NCBI GenBank assembly: GCA_016839345.1
Contig: JAEOUL010000097.1
Coordinates: 1 to 22,782, forward strand
DNA length: 22,782 nucleotides
Reading direction: 5' to 3'
Origin: Candidatus Thorarchaeota archaeon
Lineage (GTDB): Archaea; Asgardarchaeota; Thorarchaeia; Thorarchaeales; Thorarchaeaceae
Positions 1 through 7,888 of this stretch are shown in pieces (position 1 is the first letter of the stretch; every line of letters starts with the position of its first letter). The notes under the pieces are model-generated. The model was given only the letters and a program-made list of their open reading frames with translations, was not told the origin of the DNA and ran no database searches. Position numbers and translations under genes: made by a program.

Positions 1-1001
1 CCATTGATTCCTGCATCTACCCCTATCAAGACAGTTCCAGATTCTTCTGCAGCTTCTGCATTAACAGGAACTGTTCCATAACGATCCTCAGTTGATGAAA
101 CCTTTGAAACTCGAATTATGCTATGAGCTTTCTCCTCCCAGCTACTATCGATTTCTAATCGCTGAACTCGTTTCGAAGCTGGAATGTCTAGTACACAACC
201 AGTTACCTCATCAACTAAACCAGACCCGCGTGCAAGAGCATCAGGAATGGCACCTGCAAGACCAGCAAATGATCCAATCGTATTCGCATAAGGGAATCCA
301 TCATCGGTGACTCGACCAGCCAGGGTTGTTCCAAAATCCAAAGTCATGACTGGGTTCCGAAAGTCAATGTCTGTGCTTTTGGCAGCACCCTTCAATCCAG
401 CAGTCACTAGCTCTCCTTCCATTTCATTGGCAACAATCTCAGTATTTGCAGGAGGGAGAGAACTTGTCACAGCTCCATCAAAATACACTTTCTTGAGCCA
501 TGTATACTTTTGTAAATCTGGAGGTAGATTATTGGTTGTAAGGGAGGCGGTCATTTTTCTAGGAGTGATACCAGCATTCAAGCAACCATCAGCTAGAGCC
601 TTAACAATCGTACCTACCTCAGATGGACTGGCAAAACTTGCAGTAACACCAGTTGAGCGAACAACAAAATGAAGATCTCGTTCTATATCAAGACGTGCTT
701 TCTTGATGGTTGTTGTCAATATATCTGAAACAAGTTCTGATACTGATTCTCTGGTGAGGTCAACTCCAAATACTGTTTGGCTAAAAACAGGTTCATCTTT
801 TCTGGGAGGACGGACATCCCTAGTCATCCGAACCTCCTTCTCAATCTCATAGATTTCGGCAGTCTTCAGGTTTGTTGTGACAAGTATACACTTTGTGGTT
901 GTATTTCCCAGTTCAACAGAAGCTACTGTATAGAAAGGACCTTTTCGAAGAGATGAAACACCAATCGAACGAGGTTTTACAACTCGATCCTTTCTTGCCA
1001 A
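1..1001 (-). CDS. Methanogenesis marker protein 14-like ASKHA ATPase (partial, C-terminus beyond the left edge)
   Basis: An open frame of 333 codons runs off the window. The first possible codon after an in-frame TAA is TTG at 1001. It is preceded by GGATGTGAT, close to the GGAGGTGAT Shine-Dalgarno, and no ATG lies nearby, so TTG is the likely start. The protein has ASKHA (sugar kinase/Hsp70/actin) phosphate-binding motifs: VELGNTTTK near residues 29-37 and LDFGTTLAG near 221-229. Between them lie MTRDVRPP (59-66), VVRSTGVTASFASP (113-126) and EMEGELVTAG (193-202). I recognise this overall pattern as the methanogenesis marker 14 family. The biochemical role of that family is unsettled, but the ASKHA fold is shared with RamA/RACE-type reductive activators of corrinoid proteins. 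It lies 15 bp after mtrH, in the same direction, which fits a corrinoid-related job. The family call is fairly firm; the function is inference. Confidence 0.8.
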   Translation of the reverse strand, partial: MARKDRVVKPRSIGVSSLRKGPFYTVASVELGNTTTKCILVTTNLKTAEIYEIEKEVRMTRDVRPPRKDEPVFSQTVFGVDLTRESVSELVSDILTTTIKKARLDIERDLHFVVRSTGVTASFASPSEVGTIVKALADGCLNAGITPRKMTASLTTNNLPPDLQKYTWLKKVYFDGAVTSSLPPANTEIVANEMEGELVTAGLKGAAKSTDIDFRNPVMTLDFGTTLAGRVTDDGFPYANTIGSFAGLAGAIPDALARGSGLVDEVTGCVLDIPASKRVQRLEIDSSWEEKAHSIIRVSKVSSTEDRYGTVPVNAEAAEESGTVLIGVDAGIN

Positions 1002-1016
1002 TTAATCACATCCATA

Positions 1017-1952
1017 TCAGAGTAGTTTCTTGAAGGGATGGTTTTCAGGAGGTTCGACACCAAATTCAAGGTTTGATGACTCAGCAGCAAACACATCACC
1101 CATAGCAATCACGGGAAACACAAGTTCAGCATTTCCTATTGGTCCGTAGAGTACAAAATCAGCTCCCATCATTTGGATCATCAGATTTGATGCAACATCA
1201 GCAGTCTGAAAGCCTTCCCGATTTACTTTCTTGTGTTTTCTTAACCATAACCACGAAGAGGGGGCATTGTGCACACCAGACCCTGTTGGATGACCGTAGA
1301 CTGTCTTTGATACAAATGTGAAAGCAGCAGCTGAACCGGCTCCCGCACCCATTGCAGTAACAGCAGTATCAATCAACGGTTTAGTAATTCCGAGTTCCTT
1401 ACTTAAAGGAAGGAGTCCTTTGTCAAGATCAAGTGCTCCTTCTTCCAAAACTTTCCTTCGGCCAGCAATCGACGGATCCTGAGGATTGAATGCCAGAAGT
1501 ATAGCGCATTCATGCTGTATATTTCGTAAGGCATCAATCTCTTCCTTCGTGGCGGAAACATTGAGGGAGTTATAGATTGCACGATCTAGGAGACCCACTT
1601 CCTCTGCATGTATGAGTCCAGCCACTCGTACAATTGGTTCTGTGGAATCTATTAGAAATGGTGTGTCTGTCAATTCAGAAACAAAATCGATGTACTTCTT
1701 CATTGCTAATTCGGTTTCAGAAAAAATCTGAACAAGGGAGGGATTCCCAGTCAGCTGCGACATTTCATCTTGTTTCTGAATCAGAGCTTTTGCAGCATTC
1801 TTATCGAAGAGCCCTTTCTTGGTATCAGTAACAATCTTGTGACCACCATAAAAGATTGTACCAGCCAAGACTGTTGAGGTTTCACCAGGATTACCGCCAA
1901 TTTTGACACCGCCAATATTGTGGATTATCTGCTCTTTCTCAAATACAAACAT
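1017..1952 (-). CDS. mtrH: MtrH-family methyltransferase (canonical copy)
   Basis: This 311-residue TIM-barrel methyltransferase resembles subunit H of tetrahydromethanopterin S-methyltransferase. In methanogens MtrH moves the methyl group between methyl-tetrahydromethanopterin and the MtrA corrinoid. Family features are visible: an N-terminal GGVKIGGNPGE (14-24), TVLAGTIFYGGHKIVTD (27-43), GLFDK (47-51), FLIDSTEP (99-106) with the pterin-site type Asp102, and an IDTAV segment (194-198). The ATG at 1952 has GGAGGT at 1966-1961, inside the last codons of the preceding mtrA, and only 4 bp separate the two genes, so translation is probably coupled. A second MtrH lies upstream of mtrA, and the corrinoid-related ASKHA gene follows. 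No mtrBCDEFG genes are seen here, so a sodium-pumping complex is not supported. The physiological methyl donor could be a pterin or folate cofactor. Confidence 0.88.
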   Translation of the reverse strand: MFVFEKEQIIHNIGGVKIGGNPGETSTVLAGTIFYGGHKIVTDTKKGLFDKNAAKALIQKQDEMSQLTGNPSLVQIFSETELAMKKYIDFVSELTDTPFLIDSTEPIVRVAGLIHAEEVGLLDRAIYNSLNVSATKEEIDALRNIQHECAILLAFNPQDPSIAGRRKVLEEGALDLDKGLLPLSKELGITKPLIDTAVTAMGAGAGSAAAFTFVSKTVYGHPTGSGVHNAPSSWLWLRKHKKVNREGFQTADVASNLMIQMMGADFVLYGPIGNAELVFPVIAMGDVFAAESSNLEFGVEPPENHPFKKLL

Positions 1953-1956
1953 GATA

Positions 1957-2643
1957 CTATACCTCCTTCACAAAAAGAATAGTTCCTGATTCCCCATCCT
2001 GAACTTCAATCACTATGGATGATGGATTTTCTGAAATTATAGCATGTGTCTGCTGTGCTGTGACAAGAAAACTCGAAGAATCGAGAGTTACTCCATATTC
2101 TGGCAAGACAATCACGTTTCCACTCAACGATGGCTTACGAGTTGGTTTTACAGCAGCTTTGAATTCGATCCACAGAGCTCCATTAGGATACTCACCAGGA
2201 TCATTCAATTGAAGTTCAGCTGCTTTCGCAGCGATTGTTGCAGGATCATTTTTGTTTATCATATCAATGAGTTGAACCTGTTCACGGAATTGATCGATTC
2301 CATCAAGTGGTACATTCTCAATATACGGGATTGCACCCTCTGCATCAATTATCTTGCGCGTTTCTCTATCGACACCGTTGTAATAGAGTGCTCGGAGAGA
2401 CCTTCCTGTTAAATGACCGGGAACCTCTGGACCTGCAAGAATCAGAAATCTGATGTTAGGATTAGAGATGATATTGATAATGACTCGTTCGATACCGATG
2501 TTCTCTGTTTTGCAGGTACCGATTATTGCATACTCTGCGTCAACCTCTATTTTCTTTCCCAGTGTACAAATGGCGATTGAATGGGAGGGGTCTTTGACTT
2601 CGAAGTCCCCTGGTACAGGTGGCCAATCGTGTTCAGGACTCAA
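1957..2643 (-). CDS. mtrA: MtrA-like corrinoid protein with a C-terminal extra domain and no membrane anchor
   Basis: This 228-residue protein matches the cytoplasmic corrinoid-binding domain of MtrA. It opens with WPPVPGDFEV (7-16) and AICTLGK (24-30), followed by GPEVPGHLTG (71-80). The His77 in GHLTG is the likely cobalt ligand by comparison with MtrA. AIPYIENVPLDGID (104-117) is also family-typical. Methanogen MtrA ends in a transmembrane helix. Here residues from about 162 form a polar region of about 65 residues with no hydrophobic anchor, so the protein is probably soluble; DUF4346 is a possible match that I cannot confirm. The start is TTG at 2643, with GGAGGGAT at 2658-2651 just after the stop of the upstream mtrH copy. 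It probably carries methyl groups between the flanking MtrH proteins and an unknown acceptor. Confidence 0.85.
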   Translation of the reverse strand: MSPEHDWPPVPGDFEVKDPSHSIAICTLGKKIEVDAEYAIIGTCKTENIGIERVIINIISNPNIRFLILAGPEVPGHLTGRSLRALYYNGVDRETRKIIDAEGAIPYIENVPLDGIDQFREQVQLIDMINKNDPATIAAKAAELQLNDPGEYPNGALWIEFKAAVKPTRKPSLSGNVIVLPEYGVTLDSSSFLVTAQQTHAIISENPSSIVIEVQDGESGTILFVKEV

Positions 2644-2658
2644 TCTATATTATCCCTC

Positions 2659-3576
2659 CTACTCAAATGATGGTGGATCGAAGATTGATCTATCAATATC
2701 TAGAGCACTATTCGCTTCTGCAACTGCTGAAGCCATTGCATTGGCAATTAATGCTACTGATGCAAACACTTCCTTTGAATGAGCAAGGGACCCGAACATA
2801 ATCGCATCTGTGGCAAAAAGCTGTGCGGCTACTGTAGCCGCAACAATTGTTGAGGTTCGAGTGGATTCATCATCGAGTCCACTCTGTCGTATGAACCTCC
2901 ATGCAGATGATACATTGTGAGGAGCAAGACAGGTCGGAAGGCCGAGTTCTGACTTAACTGCAATTGTTGTTCTATACTCCAATCCATAACCAGCTCCTAC
3001 AGGCATTGTGGCAGGATCAATAATGATCTTCTTAATTCCAAGTGATTCCGAGAAGGTCAAAACATCACGAATAGTATCCATTCTTTCTAGAAGGGTTGTT
3101 GCTCGTGGAGACCACCCGAGAACTACAGCCATGTCCAGTGAACTCTGCATCAGTTTGTCTTTTTCGTCGTCCTTCATTGATAGATTGATTGAATTATAGA
3201 TTGCACGATTAGTTAGACCGGATTCTTCACAGTACTCAATTGCACGAGTACGAGCCTTAGCATTTGTTGATTCGAACATGAAAGGTCCTTCATGATTGTC
3301 AACCAACCAAGAGAGGTGTTCCTCCATTGCTTTTGGGGTTCGTCCGAAGGCTTGAATTATGAGTGGATGACCAGTCTTCCCACTCATTGTTTCTGCGGAA
3401 TCTATCCACTTCCTCGCAGTCTTCTTGTCGAAAATTCCCTCACGTGTGTCTTCCATAATTGATTGACCCTTGAAGAAGAGTCCGCCTATCAGTACTGTAG
3501 GATTCTCTCCTGGTTGACCACCAATGGGAATACCTCCGAAATCGAACATCTGTTGTTCCTTCTTGAAGACGAACAT
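2659..3576 (-). CDS. MtrH-family methyltransferase (divergent paralogue)
   Basis: This 305-residue protein aligns without gaps to the downstream MtrH over at least the first 130 residues. Shared features are the MFVF start, GGIPIGGQPGE (14-24), GIFDK (47-51) and NRAIYNSINLS (123-133). It differs at sites that are strongly kept in the family: the FLIDST segment reads FMFEST, with Glu102 in place of Asp102, and the IDTAV segment reads IDPAT (186-190). The ATG at 3576 has GAGGTGA overlapping the TGA of the upstream reductase gene, 4 bp away. It could use a different methyl donor, form a heterodimer with the canonical MtrH, or be a regulatory or inactive partner. The family assignment is firm; the specific role is unknown. 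Confidence 0.85.
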   Translation of the reverse strand: MFVFKKEQQMFDFGGIPIGGQPGENPTVLIGGLFFKGQSIMEDTREGIFDKKTARKWIDSAETMSGKTGHPLIIQAFGRTPKAMEEHLSWLVDNHEGPFMFESTNAKARTRAIEYCEESGLTNRAIYNSINLSMKDDEKDKLMQSSLDMAVVLGWSPRATTLLERMDTIRDVLTFSESLGIKKIIIDPATMPVGAGYGLEYRTTIAVKSELGLPTCLAPHNVSSAWRFIRQSGLDDESTRTSTIVAATVAAQLFATDAIMFGSLAHSKEVFASVALIANAMASAVAEANSALDIDRSIFDPPSFE

Positions 3577-3580
3577 TGTT

Positions 3581-4489
3581 TCACCTCTTTACATCCGGCC
3601 GAGGGTATAATCCAGCGCTTTTGACCAGTTCTACTATACTCTCAGTCCATCCAACACCCATGAGATGTAGTCCATTAATACCATCAATCTCACGGACTAC
3701 TTTAATCGTTTCCAGTGCGATTTGAATACCTTCCGCTTTCATTGCTTCAGCCTTCATTTCTTCATCAAGCCCCCTACCAGCATCATCAAGGCGTTTACTG
3801 ATTTCATCAGGAACTTGAATACCAGGAACGAATTCATTCATGAACTCAGCCATCTCAGAGTCTCTGAGTGGAATGATTCCAGCAAGGATGTTCAAGTCGG
3901 AATCAAGATGGTTCAAGAGTTTCTCCAAGCGAGAAGTGTTGAATATAGCCTGGGTCTGAAAGAATTGAGCTCCTGCATCTCGTTTCTTTAGAGTCCGCTG
4001 TATGGTTTCATCTATAGAACCGTCATTTGGATTTAGTGTTGCACCGAGATAGAATTCAGGAGTTCCTTCTAACTCATCTCCCGCGTAATCGACACCATTT
4101 GAAAGGTGTTTGGCCAAAGAAAGTGCCTCTATTGTATCTAATGCGTAGACCTCTTTTGCATGAGGATGTGAACCAAATCGAGTAGGGTCTCCGGCCATGA
4201 ATAAGATATTGCGAACCCCCAAAGCATATGCTCCATAGAGCTCACTTTGAATAGATATCTGATTTCGATCTCTAGTTGTCAAGTGCAAGATTGGTTCTGC
4301 ACCAGCTTGGAGTACATACTGAGCACATATCGTGCTACTCATTGTTGGAATACCACGAGCATTGTCAGGGATGTTGATAGCATCACAAAAATTCTGCACC
4401 ATTTCAACACGCTCAATCAAAAGAGTAGAGTCTGCCCCATGAGGGGCTCCAATCTCTCCTGTGACAACAAAATCACCCCTTTCGAACAA
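3581..4489 (-). CDS. metF: Methylenetetrahydrofolate reductase-like protein (MetF family)
   Basis: This is a flavin TIM-barrel protein of the MetF type, which reduces methylene- to methyl-tetrahydrofolate or the tetrahydromethanopterin equivalent. Visible features are FVVTGEIGAPHGAD (7-20), a conserved-looking LHLTTRDRN (68-76), NILFMAGDP (93-101) and FFQTQAIF (176-183). The annotated start is TTG at 4489, but it lacks a Shine-Dalgarno. The frame stays open upstream to a TGA at 4540-4538, and the extra residues (ELLDTRLKH) look like the normal family N-terminus. CTG at 4513 sits 7 nt after GGGGAT and is a plausible true start. An ATG at 4541 is in another frame. The product probably supplies methyl groups to the MtrH/MtrA genes 4 bp downstream. 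No MetV partner is seen. Confidence 0.87.
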   Translation of the reverse strand: MFERGDFVVTGEIGAPHGADSTLLIERVEMVQNFCDAINIPDNARGIPTMSSTICAQYVLQAGAEPILHLTTRDRNQISIQSELYGAYALGVRNILFMAGDPTRFGSHPHAKEVYALDTIEALSLAKHLSNGVDYAGDELEGTPEFYLGATLNPNDGSIDETIQRTLKKRDAGAQFFQTQAIFNTSRLEKLLNHLDSDLNILAGIIPLRDSEMAEFMNEFVPGIQVPDEISKRLDDAGRGLDEEMKAEAMKAEGIQIALETIKVVREIDGINGLHLMGVGWTESIVELVKSAGLYPRPDVKR

Positions 4490-4573
4490 ATGTTTGAGAC
4501 GAGTATCCAGCAGTTCGTAAATCCCCTGTAATTCTATTCATGGCTTGCTCGTGTTCCCCTAAATTGCTTTTGT

Positions 4574-5515
4574 CTAGAATAGATTCACATCAAATCTTTT
4601 CTTGATGATTAGTGTCCCAATAACAATTGTCACAATACTTGATACTGAGAAAACAACTATGAATTCTTGTAGTGGGAAGGGAGGAGGAGTGGTATCATTA
4701 TTAGTGGGTGTTGGAGAGGAAGGAATAATATTAGGATTCCAATGATAATCAGAATTAATTGAAAGCTCGTAGAACTCACCAGCTTCCATTTCAGTAAACA
4801 AGAATGGACCGCTAGTGACAAACGGATCTTCTGGGTTGAATCCAGGGTTCCAAACGGCCCATTCTGAGTAGGAGGGAATACCAGTCATGTTGAAGATATG
4901 TTCAGGAATTATATAGTCATAGGCAATATTGGTAAAATGCCAGTAGGACTCTGTGCTGAACTCAATGACTACCCTGTATGGGTTGGGAGTATATACATCT
5001 ACAAGGTCACCAAGATCAGCTGCGGCAGGATTATCATATACGCCACTCTCTTTGACATAGATAAAAGTAAAAGCGATGTCCTCAGCTGTAAGAGGCTCGC
5101 CATCACTCCAAGTTGCGTTCTGAATGATATCAAAGGTGAAACGTGTATGGTTCAATGAAACATTTGAGTTATTGTTATGTGTTTCAACAATCATAGATTC
5201 AACAAGATCTGGGATTGGATTCATGTTGGGATCATGTGAATACAACGATGAATATAGATTCTCCAGAATCATGTTCGAATATGGAGAGTTCATTGTAAAG
5301 ATGTTGAATGTTTCAGGCTCCTGATCCATAGAAACTGTAACTACTCCCCCGAATGAATTATTAACGGGGCGAATTTTTCTCAAAGTCCACAGACCGGAGA
5401 TATATCTCTCAAGGTCCTCAACATGACCCTCGTATTGATCAGTCCTATAGCCTTGCATGACGTTATTTTGATACACTACCAGTTCTGGAATATTGTGGTG
5501 TAGAATTTTCTGCAT
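4574..5515 (-). pseudogene. C-terminal part of a solute-binding protein (family 5), separated by an in-frame TGA
   Basis: The frame is continuous with the upstream fragment: from the TGA at 5638-5636 it is open for 40 more codons before the ATG at 5515. This part carries the first half of an OppA/DppA-type binding domain: GGVVTVSMDQEPETFN near residues 56-71, then NATWSDGEPLTAEDIAFTF, VIEFS, and DPFVTSGPFLF near the end. A Pro/Thr/Asn-rich linker and a membrane helix with KKR follow, so the protein would be anchored outside the cell. In ordinary family members this half comes first; here it comes second. The ATG at 5515 has no visible Shine-Dalgarno and lies inside the domain, so this is probably not an independent gene. 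Readthrough, a sequencing error or a decaying gene are all possible. Confidence 0.75.
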
Positions 5516-5635
5516 CTTAACCGAGGCTTCATAGATCTCTTCGTATGTTTTCCCGTTAGCAAGTTGATAAATCCAAGAGTCAAAAGAATAATTGATGAAA
5601 TGGGGTAAATTGTAACCAGCATCGACATACCCACT

Positions 5636-6427
5636 TCAATAACTTTGGATTAACCATTCTATATCATCATAATGGTAATCTGTTTCATAGAAAACCATAT
5701 CGAAGTCATCGTCATAAGGCGGTATCGGTAGCCCGAAAATAGAAAAGGTATCATCTAGATCTGCATTAATATTAAGTGAATTTAGTGCTTCAACAGCTAC
5801 TGTTGCAACTTCACTACCAATTAAGTATTTACTATGATAAAGAACCGTGACTGAGAAAGCATCACCATTGGGTGTTTTTCTGAATCCTGTTGTTTCATCT
5901 ATTGTGAATCCAAGCTCATCAAGGATTGCATTTCCTATCTCAGGCTCGGCATCATAGTAGTGATAATCAAAGAGGTCTTCTGCACACCATCGACTGACAG
6001 AGGGAACTACCGAATCATGTAGTGACCCATGTCCATCCAAGAGATCATGCAGAACCTTGGTCTTGTTAAATGCAAATGCAAAAGCACGTCTGAATCCACT
6101 GATATTGAAAGGGTAACGAGCGCAATTGATTACGATATGTCCATGGCCATTTCTTGGAGATTCGAATATGTCAATATCAGAATATTCATTCAGAGAAAGT
6201 AGATCAGAGAGATTTTGAAGTTTAAAGCTAGTATCCAAGTCGATTTCTCCAGATTGAAGAGCGAGGACTCTCTCCTCATAACCTTCGAATACTTTGTAGA
6301 TGACCGTGTCAACATAAGGTCCGTGTTGGAGGTCAGCAGGAATGTCTATCGAGTTGGCAATATCTGACTGTAAGAAGATAATCAAGACAATACAGAAGAG
6401 TGTTACAGCACTCCGCGTCCTCCTCAA
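5636..6427 (-). pseudogene. N-terminal part of a solute-binding protein (family 5), ended by an in-frame TGA
   Basis: This fragment starts with a basic stretch and a hydrophobic signal or anchor (TLFCIVLIIFLQ). It goes directly into the second half of an oligopeptide/dipeptide-type binding domain: GPYVDTVIYKVF, then ERVLALQSGEIDLD, then FRRAFAFAFNKTKVL. TTG at 6427 is preferred because GAGGTGG lies 6 nt upstream (6440-6434); GTG at 6430 and TTG at 6481 are alternatives. The frame ends at TGA 5638-5636 in the sequence IQSY-stop-SGYVDAGY and then continues open for 353 more codons. Without the stop the gene would encode about 616 residues. Other genes here use TGA as a normal stop (HflX, reductase, mtrH), so a changed genetic code is unlikely. 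It lies just after hflX, and no permease genes accompany it. Confidence 0.75.
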
Positions 6428-6494
6428 CACAAACCACCTCTTAATCAATGGTGGAAGATTGACTTTATGATTTTGGTTCAAGTAATCCCATATC

Positions 6495-7796
6495 TCATTG
6501 AGAGTCTTTGCGACGTAAACTACTTTCTGGAAGATTTCTAGCTAACATTTGAGCTACATCAAGACTAAGGTTAGCAATAATCTCGATATTCTCATCAGTA
6601 TATTTCTCACTCACAATATCTCCAGCTTCATGCAACCATGATAATGTAGACATCCCTTCATCCCCGTATGGGAGTAGTATTTCATATTCATGAAGACGGG
6701 GTAACTCCTCTTTCACAGTATCTACCAAGACTTCAAGATTTATGCCATTATGTGCAGATATTGGAATGACAGTTGTGCATGATTCAGGAAGAGCCAGTCT
6801 TCTTTCTTCAATCTCATCTTCATCAAGCAAGTCAATCTTGTTTAGAGCTGTTATCATTGGAATTCCATTTGCTCCAATATCGTTGAAGGTTTCAAGACAA
6901 GATTCTACCTTCCTTCGCATCTCATTCACAGCGTCAGATGCATCAACGACTAGAATGATGACATCAGCATCTGAAACCTCCATGAGGGTTGTGTTAAAAG
7001 CCTGCAGAAGGGGTCCTGGAAGGTCGCTGATGAAACCGACAGAATCTGAGAGTACAACACGTCGTCCGGGCATCTCCAGTTCACTGGCTTTTGTAGAGAG
7101 TGTTGTAAACAACTCATCAGCAATCTCAACCTCCGAGCCTGTAAGAGCTTGATGAAGTGTGCTTTTGCCAGCGTTTGTGTATCCAGCTAGTGTAAGCTCA
7201 ATGAATCCCTCGTGAATCCGCTTTTTCTTCTTGATCTCTTGCTCTTGAACTATCTTCTTTAGCTTGTCATTGATTGTGGATAATCGTCGTCGGATTTCTT
7301 TGATTCGCAGGTTGAGCAGGTCTTCACCAGCTCCAATCTGTTCTGCAATGGGACGGTCTCCAGTGTGTTCCTTTTGAAGACGCATTCGAATCTGATGACG
7401 TTCGAAGGGAAGCTCATATCTCAGCCGAGCTTGTTCTATCTGGAGTCTGGCTTGAGGAGTGCGTGCATGTTTGTCAAAGATCTCTAGGATCACTTGAGTT
7501 CTGTCGCGAACCTCGGTTTCCCAGAGCTCCATAAGCCTGAAAACTTGGCCAGAAGTGAGTCCGGGAGAGAATAACACGAACTCAGGCTCGTTCACCTCAA
7601 TCCATGTCTGAATTTCTTCTGCTTTTCCAGACCGTATTCCGTACTTAGCAGCGGGAGCACTTACTATGTCGAAGGTGCCTACTACATTGTACTCCGCAGT
7701 AGTTGCCAAGGCTTCAAACTCACTGAGGAGATTAGGGTCTCGATGACTCCTACGTTGCACGAGTAATGCTGTAGCCTCGACCATTGATGCATCCAC
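6495..7796 (-). CDS. hflX: HflX-family GTPase
   Basis: This 433-residue ribosome-associated GTPase of the HflX type binds ribosomes and acts in ribosome rescue or splitting in studied members. It has the N-terminal HflX domain (about 1-140), a helical linker with the glycine-rich IGAGEDLL (154-161), a coiled basic helix (165-195) and the GTPase domain. The G motifs are visible: G1 GYTNAGKST (205-213), G2 in ELFTTLSTK (228-236), G3 DSVGFISDLP (251-260), G4 NKID (319-322) and a G5-like SAHNG. The start is GTG at 7796; an ATG four codons later (7784) is an alternative, and neither has a clear Shine-Dalgarno. It is divergent from tgtA with 92 bp between them and is the first gene of the minus-strand run. 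Confidence 0.93.
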   Translation of the reverse strand: MDASMVEATALLVQRRSHRDPNLLSEFEALATTAEYNVVGTFDIVSAPAAKYGIRSGKAEEIQTWIEVNEPEFVLFSPGLTSGQVFRLMELWETEVRDRTQVILEIFDKHARTPQARLQIEQARLRYELPFERHQIRMRLQKEHTGDRPIAEQIGAGEDLLNLRIKEIRRRLSTINDKLKKIVQEQEIKKKKRIHEGFIELTLAGYTNAGKSTLHQALTGSEVEIADELFTTLSTKASELEMPGRRVVLSDSVGFISDLPGPLLQAFNTTLMEVSDADVIILVVDASDAVNEMRRKVESCLETFNDIGANGIPMITALNKIDLLDEDEIEERRLALPESCTTVIPISAHNGINLEVLVDTVKEELPRLHEYEILLPYGDEGMSTLSWLHEAGDIVSEKYTDENIEIIANLSLDVAQMLARNLPESSLRRKDSQ

Positions 7797-7888
7797 GTCA
7801 GGTTCTGTCTTAAACGATTTGATTGCTGCTCAAAGGTCTACAGGGAAAGATTCATGGCCAATTTCACGGTCAACCGAATAGAACTTGA
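7797..7888. promoter_or_regulatory. Divergent hflX/tgtA intergenic region
   Basis: These 92 bp must hold the promoters of two divergent genes, yet no strong TATA box is visible; the best minus-strand candidate is the weak GTTTAAGA near 7810. On the plus strand a 12-codon mini-ORF begins with ATG at 7854 and ends at TGA 7890-7892, overlapping the tgtA ATG (7889-7891) as ATGA. Neither gene has a clear Shine-Dalgarno, so leaderless transcripts are possible. Confidence 0.35.

Noticed and set aside
307..672. 121-codon plus-strand ORF opposite the marker-14-like gene
   Set aside because: It is antisense to a well-supported coding frame.
5636..5638. Reassignment of UGA to a sense codon in this organism
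   Set aside because: Several neighbouring genes end properly at TGA with the next gene's ribosome site overlapping it.
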